A stretch of 61,523 bases of DNA, taken from NCBI GenBank assembly GCA_964389545.1, contig CAYMDN010000004.1, positions 1 through 61,523 of the forward strand, in the 5' to 3' direction. The translations under genes and the position numbers were made by a program. Under the pieces are notes generated by a model. It searched no databases and had not been told where the DNA came from. It worked only from the letters and a program-made list of their open reading frames with translations. Source of the stretch: UMGS1781 sp964389545 (GTDB taxonomy: Bacteria > Bacillota > Clostridia > TANB77 > CAG-508). Positions 18,045 through 28,700 of the stretch are shown here, one piece after another. Numbering within the stretch: the first letter of the stretch is position 1; every line of letters begins with the position of its first letter.

Positions 18045-19196
18045 ATGAGCGAAAATAATTCTTCGGACAATGGAAGACTTGTCATCTATGACCTAATTGA
18101 CTTTCAGCGGAGAGTCACCTTTGTGGATAGCGAAGTCCGTAAAACAATTTCACACTTTGTTTCCACTCTTTTTGACATTTCGGCATATTCGTACGATCCC
18201 GTTTCGGAGATGTTAAAGTTTCTGTATGGCGCCAGTGTCGAGCTGTCTATCCAGTATGATCCTACAATCAACCCTGTGACGGTTTACGCCGGCGATGTCG
18301 TTGTCTGTAACTTTGGCAAGCATGTTGATGGCGAGGTTTCTGGTCATCATGTCAACGCACTGGTGTGCGATGTCTGTGATAACGGATTGGTTTACCTTAT
18401 CCCCATCACAAAGCAGCTCATCACTGGTGATGTTCGGCGATATATGCCCATCGTTGCCAATCGTGATGTATTCTACAACGCCGACACCCACTACAAGAGC
18501 GGAACACTTTTGCTCCAAATGGGCAAATACTTTCGTGTTGAGCGAATTCGCAAAGTCGTTGGTACAGTACCACCGGAATTTTACACTGATGTGGTTCATC
18601 GCCTGCATAAGGCTTTGGATTTTCTGAATGAGTTTCCCGAGATTGAGAATCCCGCAACTTTCCCTGAGGAAGAACTTCACCCAACACCCGTTCTGGAATC
18701 GCCTGTTCAAGAAGACCTCTCGTTGGGGGCTCAAATGTCTTCCAATGGTTCGTCTCCCGGCACAGAGCATGAAGCTCCTCCAGTGCCTCCCAAAAATGTC
18801 GCCAAAAAAAAGGCGTCTTCTTCGACAAGAAAACCGAGCTATGAGACGTTTCTCACCAACTATCTCAAGTCTCAACTGGACTATGTTGACAACAGCTCTC
18901 CAGCCCTTCAAACTGCAAAAGATTTTTTGGAGCTGATCCATTTTAAGGATGAGCTTGGCCTTATCGAGGACGCCCTTGCTGGAGCTTGTCAGCTCAATCG
19001 CATCACTTATCAATCTGTGGTAAAGTATCTGCGGTCTCTCTATCCTCTCACCGAAACGCACATCAAAGAAGTCATCGTTGACTATTACAGGAGCTGGCTT
19101 GAGAACAACCCCCAGATTACTGAGCAGTATCCGAACACCTCCATCACCACGTTGCTGACCGTGTTTGCCAAGAAATACAACGGCATCAGCAAATAG
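18045..19196 (+). CDS. PemK/MazF-like protein with extra C-terminal domain, atypical GC-rich codon use
   Basis: 383 residues from ATG 18045 (GAAAGG upstream). Residues about 75-190 look like the PemK/MazF fold: AGDVVVCNFG, then GHHVNALVCDVC, then LVYLIPIT, matching the G-D-v...h.aLv...vPiT pattern of the RNase toxin family. A proline-rich linker (~225-260) leads to an all-helical C-terminal domain. Codon use is far more GC-rich than every neighbour, and it has three in-frame CGG codons (18108, 18435, 19032) not followed by frameshifts, unlike native genes. I infer recent transfer. If CGG shifts the frame in this host, the gene cannot be fully translated. No partner antitoxin is visible. Confidence 0.6.
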   Translation: MSENNSSDNGRLVIYDLIDFQRRVTFVDSEVRKTISHFVSTLFDISAYSYDPVSEMLKFLYGASVELSIQYDPTINPVTVYAGDVVVCNFGKHVDGEVSGHHVNALVCDVCDNGLVYLIPITKQLITGDVRRYMPIVANRDVFYNADTHYKSGTLLLQMGKYFRVERIRKVVGTVPPEFYTDVVHRLHKALDFLNEFPEIENPATFPEEELHPTPVLESPVQEDLSLGAQMSSNGSSPGTEHEAPPVPPKNVAKKKASSSTRKPSYETFLTNYLKSQLDYVDNSSPALQTAKDFLELIHFKDELGLIEDALAGACQLNRITYQSVVKYLRSLYPLTETHIKEVIVDYYRSWLENNPQITEQYPNTSITTLLTVFAKKYNGISK

Positions 19197-19298
19197 TATA
19201 TGTGTTCAAAATACTGTAACAAACCTTTGCATCAAGAAGTATAATAACACAAACCACAAAACTAACTAAACTTAGCAAAATACCCTTAAAATATTTGC

Positions 19299-19335
19299 AA
19301 CCCCTGTAGTGACAATGTCACTGCAGGGGTTTTCC
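19299..19335 (+). terminator. Strong terminator after the PemK-like gene
   Basis: AACCCCTGTAGTGACA pairs with TGTCACTGCAGGGGTT, a long stem with TTTTCC following. Confidence 0.85.
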
Positions 19336-19416
19336 TATTACTTACATTTTTATATGTATATTTATTTTCTTAATATTGGTTCATTTATTGTTCATATTTT
19401 ATAATCTCATACTTAA

Positions 19417-19439
19417 GGGAGCGCTGTCGCTCCCTTTTT
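19417..19439 (+). terminator. Second terminator between convergent genes
   Basis: GGGAGCG and CGCTCCC form a 7-bp GC-rich stem with CTGT loop and TTTTT. Confidence 0.8.
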
Positions 19440-19462
19440 ACAATTTATATTTTATCTAAATT

Positions 19463-19855
19463 TTAGCGTGTTGTAAATTGTCTTCTTTGAGATAGTTTTT
19501 CATGCACGCTGTTTAGCGCTTCTCCAAATCTTTGAAAGTGTACAATTTCTCTTTGTCTTAAAAATCTTAATGGGTCTATTACGTCTGGATCATCTTTACA
19601 TAGGTCGATTAGTTTTTCGTAAGTTGCTCGTGCTTTTTGTTCTGCAGCAAGGTCTTCTTGTAAATTAGCTATTGGATCTCCTTTACATGCAATATATGCC
19701 GCTGTAAATGGAGTACCTCCTGCTGATTGTGGATATACGTCTACACCTCTATCTGTATAATATGCTCCTAATCCCGCTTTTTCTAATTCTGCTGCACTCA
19801 CTCCTTTTGTTAATTGGTGAACTATAGTTCCAACCATTTCTAAGTGAGCTAACTC
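19463..19855 (-). CDS. cotJC: cotJC 3' part (manganese catalase-like spore coat protein), separated from its 5' part
   Basis: This segment encodes ELAHLEMVGTIVHQLTKG through to the C-terminus (about 130 residues) of CotJC, a manganese-catalase-fold spore coat protein. The metal-ligand pair E..H of ELAH and the later EEKARATYE-like helix (here AEQKARATYEKLIDL) with REIVHFQRF, carrying further ligands, are intact. It has no proper start or ribosome site; upstream frame soon meets a stop in element DNA. The missing first 64 codons are at 47019-47212. Deleting everything between the two GA dinucleotides rebuilds a 194-residue protein with the canonical junction DIGTEELAH. It is therefore an interrupted, not a degraded, gene. 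Confidence 0.92.
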   Translation of the reverse strand, partial: ELAHLEMVGTIVHQLTKGVSAAELEKAGLGAYYTDRGVDVYPQSAGGTPFTAAYIACKGDPIANLQEDLAAEQKARATYEKLIDLCKDDPDVIDPLRFLRQREIVHFQRFGEALNSVHEKLSQRRQFTTR

Positions 19856-19875
19856 GTATGTTCCATATTGTTATC
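19854..19875. other. Element border next to cotJC 3' part (att half-site)
   Basis: Core TC at 19854-19855, then element arm GTATGTTCCATATTGTTATC. It matches the reverse complement of the arm at the other border at 13 of 20 positions, in blocks GTTCC, TA and TTATC. Confidence 0.75.
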
Positions 19876-19954
19876 ATTTAAAATTATTGCCACTAGCTTT
19901 CTTCTTTGGCAATTTTATACATATTATTTGATTGTCTTTTATAATATTGTACTC

Positions 19955-20422
19955 TTATTTAATCAGTCCACCTGAACAATGAAGATTGTATATCAACTTA
20001 TCACCCTTATGTACCTGCTCGATTCCATTAAAATCTTCTATGGTGCCAATTGTATTAAATGTATAAATATATCCATTATTTTCAAACCTTTTTAATCCTC
20101 TAACTGGAATTGTATTTTCTTCCTCTCCAACTCTCATTAATGCAGGTCTTAAGGCTTTATCCATAGCTTCTTCACCGAGTGAATCATCAAGAGTTACACC
20201 ATGATAATTCATCCCCCATACAGGAATATTATCCACATATACAATTTCTTCTCCAATAAATTGAATTCCACCAAAATATGTATCGTGATAAGTCATGTTA
20301 CCCTTTTTATATTCATAATCTTTTGAGGCTGTTCTTGTTGAATTTACTACATTACTACTCGTTTCATCTGCATAAGTAGCCTTTTTTGCTTCAATTAGAA
20401 ACTTTATTATTTTATCATCCAT
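19955..20422 (-). CDS. DUF5680 domain protein
   Basis: 155 residues. IKFLIEAKKATYADE opens the protein, followed by YHDTYFGGIQFIGEEIVY and PVWGMNYHG, the pattern of the DUF5680 family, small soluble proteins of unknown role often annotated near HTH regulators. It lies inside the element, between the recombinase gene and the border, in the same direction as the recombinase, and is separated from it by about 150 bases of AT-rich DNA. It may be passenger cargo or accessory to the element. Confidence 0.75.
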   Translation of the reverse strand: MDDKIIKFLIEAKKATYADETSSNVVNSTRTASKDYEYKKGNMTYHDTYFGGIQFIGEEIVYVDNIPVWGMNYHGVTLDDSLGEEAMDKALRPALMRVGEEENTIPVRGLKRFENNGYIYTFNTIGTIEDFNGIEQVHKGDKLIYNLHCSGGLIK

Positions 20423-20574
20423 CTTCTTTTCCCCTTTGAATTAGATTCTTCATTCTATATAGCAAGTAATAAATAAATCGTATTTTTTAGATTGTTTATT
20501 GAATATTATCAAACGTTCGTTCTTTTGTCAATTCAAATTCAAGATTTTTACAAAAAAGTATTGTTTGCAATATA

Positions 20575-22524
20575 TTAATTGTGCTTCCTTGGCAATTTGG
20601 GATGAATTATTAACGTCATGTTTGAGCCTTTTTCCTTTTCATATTCTATTCTTTTTACTATTGCTCTCAGAAATCTATTTTTTTCTGCAAAACTTTCTAA
20701 TTTATAATACAACTCCATTATATTTAAATTTTTATTCTCGTCTTCTTCACCACTTTTTTGTGTTTCTATATTAGTTTCCTCAAAATTTGACTCTAAATTA
20801 TTTTCTGTTTTCTTATCAGCTTCATCTATTGATTTGTTGAATGTTTTATTGTTATCATTTTTGTTGTCTTTCTGTGTGTATTGGCTTGTTTTGTCATTTT
20901 TTATATCTGATTTCTCATCTTTTTTGTGTTTAATTTCTATGTTGTCTTTTGTTCTTATTTTATTTTCTTTTTTTGTTGTTTTTACTGTATCATCATACAT
21001 TCTAGTATAATTGTCACATTTGTCTTCTTGTGAACTTTTAGTTGTTTTGTCATTTTTTGTATCATAATTTATAGATTTTTTGTGTTTCAATTTTGTATTA
21101 CTTTCTAAACTTACAACATTTTTGTTTTTAACTCTATTTGTTGTATTATCAAGTATTTTTGTGTCGTCGTTTTTGTTGTCTTGTTGTATATTTTTTGTTA
21201 TTTCATCTTTCAGTATTGAAATTTTATTCGTAGTTATTGCATATCTTTCTTTGTATATTATTTTGTCGTATGTTCCATCTTCGTAGCTTTCTATTATTAG
21301 TCTCAATCTGTTCTTTTCTTTATCTATAGCTCTGTATAGCATTTTTATTTTATCTATATTTTGTTGTCTTTTGTTCAACTTGCTTTTTTGTATTAGTTTT
21401 TCGCCATTTGTTTTGTATTCGCTAAACCAGTATTTTAGTGCATTTACTATTATTTTCTCTACTATCTTTAGCTTTGAACTTACATTGTTGCAGTTTTGGT
21501 GTATGCATTGTATTACATCTTCGTATCCTGTCTTATTGTATGGTCTTCTTTGCATATATGAACCGCATTTTTTGCACACTAAGATATGTGCTAATGGATT
21601 TTTTATACTATTATGCTTTTGAATGGGTACCACTTTACTATTTATTTTTATCTGAGCTAAATTCCATATTGTTTCATCTACTATTTTTGTATGTATTCCA
21701 TCTATTATTAATGGTTTATTATTTCTAGGTCTGCTTATACCAATTTCTTCTTCCTTTAAAAACTTTTTTTCTGCTCTATAATTCCATCTAATTTTTCCTA
21801 TGTATACTGGATTTCTTACAATTTCTTTTATTGAGCTTGAAGACCACAATTCACCTTTTCTCGGTGTAATACCAAATGCGTTTAATTCACTTGCTATTTT
21901 GTTATATCCTAAGTCATCATTTACAAACATCTCAAATATTTTTTTGACTATAATACCTTCTTCTATATTTTCTACTAAAGTAAAACCTTTATCATTTTCT
22001 ATTTTTACTCTATTATACCCATATGGCGGAATGCTCCCTACGTACTTTCCTTCTAAAATAGATGAACGTTTTCCTCTATTTAATCGTTTTTTTATAGTTT
22101 TTAACTCTTTACCAGAATTTGTAAGTTCATCTTCAAATGCTTCTTCATCTTTTTCATTAGATAAGTCATACACTTTGTCTGGAGTTATTACAAGAGTATT
22201 TGTATATTTAAAAATTTTTGCTATTCGTCCTTGGTCGATTTTGTCTCCTCTACTTAATCTTGAAATTTCTACAACCAATACTCCGCGATATTTGTTGTTT
22301 CTAACTTCTTTAATTAATGCTTGCATTTCTTTTCGCTCATTAATAGTTTCTCCACTTACAACTTCTTTATATATCTTAGTTACATTATATTTTTCTGTAA
22401 TACATAAATTATTTAAAATTTTCATATGCCTATCTAAAGTATCTAACTTTTTATTGTATTTTTCTAGTTCAATATCACTTCTAGATTTTCTTAAGTAAAT
22501 TGCATATTCCTCATTTATCATCAT
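20575..22524 (-). CDS. Large serine recombinase (SpoIVCA-like integrase/excisionase)
   Basis: 649 residues. The catalytic domain starts with EYAIYLRKSRSDIE, with the nucleophilic Ser in YLRKSRSD, and has VVEISRLSRGD with the paired arginines. The recombinase domain follows: PPYGYNRVKIEND, then ITPRKGELWSSSSIKEIVRNPVYIGK. A zinc ribbon is present as CKKCGSYMQ...CIHQNCNN, then a coiled coil. Unusual is a 170-residue insert (about 445-610) of low-complexity K/D/N/T sequence with repeated KNDKT-like units, before the usual terminal segment IEYEKEKGSNMTLIIHPKLP. Best candidate for the enzyme that integrates and excises the 27-kb element. Confidence 0.93.
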   Translation of the reverse strand: MMINEEYAIYLRKSRSDIELEKYNKKLDTLDRHMKILNNLCITEKYNVTKIYKEVVSGETINERKEMQALIKEVRNNKYRGVLVVEISRLSRGDKIDQGRIAKIFKYTNTLVITPDKVYDLSNEKDEEAFEDELTNSGKELKTIKKRLNRGKRSSILEGKYVGSIPPYGYNRVKIENDKGFTLVENIEEGIIVKKIFEMFVNDDLGYNKIASELNAFGITPRKGELWSSSSIKEIVRNPVYIGKIRWNYRAEKKFLKEEEIGISRPRNNKPLIIDGIHTKIVDETIWNLAQIKINSKVVPIQKHNSIKNPLAHILVCKKCGSYMQRRPYNKTGYEDVIQCIHQNCNNVSSKLKIVEKIIVNALKYWFSEYKTNGEKLIQKSKLNKRQQNIDKIKMLYRAIDKEKNRLRLIIESYEDGTYDKIIYKERYAITTNKISILKDEITKNIQQDNKNDDTKILDNTTNRVKNKNVVSLESNTKLKHKKSINYDTKNDKTTKSSQEDKCDNYTRMYDDTVKTTKKENKIRTKDNIEIKHKKDEKSDIKNDKTSQYTQKDNKNDNNKTFNKSIDEADKKTENNLESNFEETNIETQKSGEEDENKNLNIMELYYKLESFAEKNRFLRAIVKRIEYEKEKGSNMTLIIHPKLPRKHN

Positions 22525-22645
22525 TTTCCATTTTACTTATAATATCTACTAGTATTTCTTCTAAATCTTTTGAGTTATTTTCCTCAATACTATCCTCTGC
22601 AAATCTAACTAAAACTCCATCAATTATTAATTCATTATCCTGCAT
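22511..22645 (-). CDS. 44-residue acidic protein overlapping the recombinase start
   Basis: ATG at 22645 behind a strong AAGGGGGTG. The sequence begins MQDNELIIDGVLVRFAEDSI and ends KMENDDK, with its stop inside the first codons of the recombinase (14-base overlap), so the two are translationally coupled. No family recognised. By position it could be a recombination directionality factor or a regulator of the recombinase, but this is inference from location only. Confidence 0.65.
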   Translation of the reverse strand: MQDNELIIDGVLVRFAEDSIEENNSKDLEEILVDIISKMENDDK

Positions 22646-22663
22646 ATATACACCCCCTTATAG

Positions 22664-22692
22664 AGTGTATGCTTATATATTAAAAAATTGAT
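22664..22692 (-). promoter_or_regulatory. Possible sigma-E-type promoter of the recombinase operon
   Basis: On the minus strand CATACACT fits the CATACANT -10 of mother-cell sigma-E. ATCAATTT, 13 bases upstream, fits 5 of 8 positions of a GTCATATT -35. The ribosome site would lie almost at the transcript 5' end, which is a weakness. TTGACT and TATAAG nearby could instead act as a weak sigma-A promoter with short spacing. Confidence 0.4.
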
Positions 22693-22722
22693 AGTCAATT
22701 ATTTTGACTATCAATTTAATTT
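22684..22722 (-). terminator. Terminator after the giant surface-protein gene
   Basis: AAATTGATAGTCAA pairs with TTGACTATCAATTT around a 5-base loop, directly after the stop codon, with T-rich flank. It overlaps the recombinase promoter region. Confidence 0.8.
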
Positions 22723-25700
22723 TTATTTAATTATTATACTTTGTTCATCACTACCTATAAATGTTACATCATCATACAGTTTAAACATAACTCTGTATGT
22801 ACCTGTTATTAAGTTCGGATTTAGTTTTAAAACAATCGCTTGATTATCCTGTGCCGTTTCGGTAAATAAATATTCATATTCTACATCTGTAGGTGTTAAC
22901 GCCTCTTTAACATATCCTGATAAATCTACTGGATGATAAATTGTACTATATTCTGTCGAATAATCTCTTCTGTTTAAAGTAATGTATATCTTAGGATTTT
23001 TTAAGTTTCCAAAATATGTTACATTAAATCTTATTGCATTTGTACCATTTTGATTTATTCCAGTATCTTTGTCAATTAATATAGCTTTATCATCTGCTTC
23101 AACTTTTAATCCATATACTGAATTTATTAATTGAATATCTAAACTATCTGTTGCTATTGATGTTGAATAGTTTATACCATCAAATGAACCGAATGTTTCA
23201 AATACTAATGTATAATTCTTAGTCTCTAAGTTAGAATTTGTTGTATTAAATACTAAATTTTTATTAACATTTGCAACCGCATCTGAAAGTCTAACTCTGT
23301 AAGTACCATCTTGTCTTGCATAATATCTAACTCCACCACATTCTATAAAGAAACCAGTTAAGTCTACAGAACCTAATTGCTCGCTACCATCAAGAACCGA
23401 TACTTTAACACCCATTTGGTCATCAAAGTTTCGTGTATCATATACAGTTTCCGCATTTACTGTTTGATATAAATATGTTGTATCTATATTTACATTAAAT
23501 GATTCTCCGATATATGCATATGTTCTATTTGAACTTGCTTTAGCATTTTTGGTTGCTTCTTGGTCACTAAATACATTAAATAGCATTGGATATTGGTCTC
23601 TATTTACTGTTAGTGCCATAGAATTGTCTTCTGCATTTCTCAATTGAACTATCATGTTTTGATTATCTATAGTTCTACCTAATCGTGCATTGCCAAAGTC
23701 TACATGAAAAATAAATTCTTCATAGACGATATCTACACCTTCATCATAATAGGTTTCATCTGCACTATATTGTTCTTCTGTACTTCCCATTACTTTAAAA
23801 TCTGTAAATTTAAATTCTTGTCTTCTATTTCTTTCATCATCAGGTGTTGTTATATAGTAATAGTATTTTACTTGGTCTTTAGATCTGTCAACCATTGTAA
23901 TTTTTGTATCTGCTGGTAATACTGCAGATAACATTAGCCAATGTTCATATCCTTTAAAGTCATCTTTGTATTTTCCTTCTTCAACACTTTTTGAGTAATT
24001 ACCCAAATATAATGAGTAGTATGCTGAAAATACACTATTACTTGTTATACTTGTATTTGTTGTTGGGAACATTGTGTATTTTTTACCTGGTGAAACTGTT
24101 CCTTCGTAATAATCATTTGCAAGTGAAGCTGTATTATTTGTAGATAAATCTAACATAATAAATACATTTTTCATAATAAGTTCTTGTTCACCTGGTGATT
24201 CTTCTGAATCTATTAAGTATGTTGCTTCTAATCTTATAGCAACACTTCCCAATAATTTATTTTCTGAAATATTCTTTGAATGTCCTAAATTTAATGTTAG
24301 TGCTGGTGTTGCATTAGAATTATCACTTTGATATTGTGTAGCTCCTTTATATGTTCCAAATTCAGTGTTTCCACTTCTTAAGAATTCTGTTGAACTTCTA
24401 CTTGCCCATCCAACATTTCCTGCTGACATTGTTAATGCAAATACATTGTTTGCTATATTAGGGTCAGCTTCCAAGTTTGATATATCACTTTCTTCTTTAA
24501 ATATAACACCATCTGCTAAATCTGATGTATCTATTGATACAACTTTCATTAACATATTTGCAGTATTTAACCCATCAAGGTTAATAGACACTGCTGATGT
24601 TGTATTATATTTTGTAGCAATTAACTCTGTACCTTCAAAGTAAATGTTCTCAGAATTATCTCCTACTATCCATTGGTAATACTCTCCAACTTCTGGTGTA
24701 GGAATTATATATTTTGTTATAACAGTTCCTTCTTCATCATAATTTGTGTAAAATCCATCAACCTCTATATTATGTGACTCATAATGTTTACCTTGTACAA
24801 ACGAGTTTCTTATAAATTCATCTTCTATTTCAAGTACAGGTGTTGCATCGCCATGATTAACACTTGCAGCATACATACCAAAAGTTCTGCCTTCGTTTAC
24901 TTTACCTCTGTACATACCAACAAATGTCATTCCATGAATTTCTCCATAGGTTCCTGCTTCTGTTGTTACTAATAAGTTTTTACCTTGTAACATATATATT
25001 CTGTTATCAACATTTCTATCTATTACACCTTCTGCTGTAATAGTTACTCTTGCAGAATTACCTTCTGCATCTTGGCTATATAATGATTCTAAAATATTTG
25101 CTCCACTATTTAAAAATAAAGTAGTATTATTTTTTATAACTAATTGTTTTATTCTGTTAAATGTATATAATGCATTTGAAATTTCATTTGTTCTATCTGT
25201 TGCTCCTGCAAGTGTTATTCTACAATTATCCAGAGTAACAACTGTAGCTCTTTGAATAGAAACATTTTCTTTAGATTGTGATGAAGCTCCATAATTTTTA
25301 ATATTAATATATCCTTCACCTGTCATTGTTGCAGCATTTCCTGCTCCAAATATACTCTTACCTAGGTCAAATGTATATGTGCCATCATCATAACCTTCTC
25401 CATCTATATTTACATATGTATTTCCTATAACTGATTCGAATGTGAAGTCATAATCGTCAGAACCTGCTGTATTTGCTCTTCCTCCACCAAATACTGTTCC
25501 ACCTATTTTTATGTTTCCTTTAATTAATCCTTCATGTTCAACAACATGCTCTCCTATATTCATATGTGTTACGCCATAAACTTGAGATGTGTTTGCTGCC
25601 CCATATACGTCTCCACCAATTTCTGCTCCCATAATATCAACCATAACTGTTGAATTATTTACATCACTACCTGTCATTGCAGCATTTCCACCACCAAATA

Positions 25701-28700
25701 CATCTTTACCTATTGTAGTATTACCTTCAATTATTGTCGTGTTGTCTCCACCAACTGTTGCTGCAGCACCATTACCACCACCATACACACTACCTGTTAT
25801 ATGACAATTTGTAATTCTTAAGTTTGTGCTATTAACTGTTGGTGCAAAGTTACCACCACTATATATATTATCTGAATTAGAATTTGTTACTATTAATTCT
25901 GACTCTATTGTATTTCCACCAGCATTGTTACCACCAAATACCTCTCCGGCTGTTCCCGAGTTTATTGAAACATATGAACTTGCAACAGTACCTGTCATAT
26001 TTGATCCACCATAAATATTGTCTGTACTAGCATTAGAAAAAGTAACACTTGTCATTGTTGCATCTGCTGAATTTCCTCCACCAAATACATTTGTATAGGT
26101 TCCACCTTCTATAACAACATTTGTTGCATCTGTAGCAGCTTCAAATCCACCACCGTATACACTACCAAATGTACCTGTTGTTATAAATACATTTGCTGTA
26201 TTGGTTTTTCCACCTTCGTTATTACCACCATATAAGCTATCTACTGTACCAGATTCTACATATACATGGCTAGACGTAACTATACCATCTTGGTCAGATC
26301 CACCAAATAATTTGCCTACTTTTCCGCCTTGTAGATAAATTGCTCTTGTTACATCTGTAGAAGATGAATTTGATAATAAACTTGCTACTTTACCTCCACA
26401 AAATGCACTACCAACATCTGCTTTATCTTTAATGTATACATATACACCTGGTATATTTGCTGTAATATCTGCTTTGTTTCCTCCACCATATACACCATTC
26501 AAAATTGTACTTAAAGTTCCACCTATTGTTACATTAATTGCTCCTGATGTTACACCTTTAATATCGTTTCCACCAAATACCGTTCCATTCGGTGAATTTA
26601 CACCATCTACATTTATAGTTGCACTTCCTGCAATATTTGCTGATATCTGGCTTGTTCCTTTTCCACCTGCAAAAATATTTCCACTAAGCGCTATTGTATT
26701 AGAGTTATCAGCTGAGCCTAAAATATTTACAAGAACATTACCTTTCATTGAGCCTTGTTCACTACCGCCATAAATGCTACCATGTGCTATAACACTACCT
26801 GTTACATCTGTTATAGTAATTATAGTATCTCCCGTTATAACTGTGTCTTGTCCATATCCCCCACCAAATAATACTGGATTATCGGATGTATTTGACTCTA
26901 CTCCAAGACTTCCACCAGAAATATTAATTGTTGAAGTTGTAGATATTGTGCCTTTTGTATTTGAGCCACCATATATAGTACCTTTAACAGCTCCTGCACT
27001 CATGTTTATATTTGTTGAACCATAAATATTAGTTTGGTATGAACCTCCATAAACATTTCCATCTATTGTACCACCTAAAATATCAATTTTAGCTGTTGCT
27101 GTTGTTTTGTTTCTATCTCCAACTATACCATAGTTTCCACCGCCATATACACTGTTTAATATATGTGCATTATCTGCAATTATTATATGTGCATTATCAA
27201 CTTGTCCAGAGTTTGGTGCCTCACTATTTCCATTTCCTGCGCCAAATACAGAACCTGCTGAAACTCCATAAAGTGTTTGTCCTAAAGTATCAGATGTTCC
27301 TACTTTTGCATTACCACCTACATATACTAAAGTTTCACCATTTGCAATTTTACCACTTTGCTCTTGATCACCTTCATATGAAGCTTCTCCATTTGAACCA
27401 CCACTAATACTATATCTAATAGTTCCACCTGTAATTTGTAATATTCTTGAACCATATGTTGTAGATTTACCAGCTCCACCAACTATATTATAAATTTCTC
27501 CACCTTTTACATATAATTTTGTATAAATATCTGTTAAACCTGAATATACTTTTAATCCACAATTAATATTGGCAATTTTTCCACCTTCTACTATCATATA
27601 TCTATCACTTATATCATGTGTTGTGGAAGATGCGAGGTCTCCATATCCACCTATATATATACCAGCAGTATATTTTTGATCTTCATTTCCATTGTCAAAA
27701 TAATCTACTCCAAATTTTCCACTTTTTACATTAATTAAATATGCCATTTTTCTTTTATCTGGTTGTCCATTTAAGCCTAATCCAGAAGTAATTGTAGTTC
27801 TGTAATATACAGATAAATTATCATTATTATTTAAGACTCTATCTACATCGCTACCTAATGTTAGATATACTGTTCCATAATAATTATTTGTTTTTCCATT
27901 TTCATTTCCTTTTCCATTTCCACGTGCATGCCATCCTAATATTGTTGAATATCTTCCAGATTCTACTACTAATTTATACTCATTATTACTATCTGATGCG
28001 CTTCCAACGTTGTTATTACTTGTAGGTTCAAATCCTCCAATCACACCACTGGCTACTGCGTCATCATATCCACCTGAAACAGTTCTTATCCCTCTACCAA
28101 TTCTTAAATTATGTGTTCTTCCAAAAATCCTTGGAAAATTTTCATATACAGTTGTTCCATCTGAAGCTGACGATACATATCCTCCAGATACATTAATCTT
28201 TAAATATTCTAATTGTAAATCTGCATATGCTATAATATCTTGATATGCATTTTGTGTTAAATCCATTATTGCTTGTTCTCTATAATCTGTATGATTATAT
28301 AAACTTGTTATCGTCACAGCAACGTTGTTAAGTATACTTTGGCTATATGATGTATTATCTCCTAAAATTCCTTTTTCTCTTTTATTTTCTTCGTGTTCAT
28401 TTTCAATTGTGTATTGTACAAAATAAATTTTTGTTCCTGAACTTGATGCAGTCCAATTGCCACTATATTTTACATAACGATTTCCGTCACGAAGTTTTTC
28501 ATCCACAAACTCCCAGTTATAAGGATCTCCTAAACGTAAATTGTTTCCACTTCTTCTTAGATGTACACCACTACCAACATTTTTTAAAGTATACCCTCCA
28601 CTACTTGCTTTAATTTCCCATAATGCTGTATCTGGTGGTTTTATATTATCTGTTAATGTTGTATCCATTATAGCCGTTCCTGCTGTATCTGTGCATAATA

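Noticed and set aside
18213..19061. Long minus-strand frame opposite the PemK-like gene
   Set aside because: Typical antisense opening in GC-rich DNA; no start context, no domain.
25589..27407. Plus-strand proline-rich frames opposite the giant gene
   Set aside because: They mirror the GGN/GGT repeats of the minus-strand gene and have no ribosome sites.
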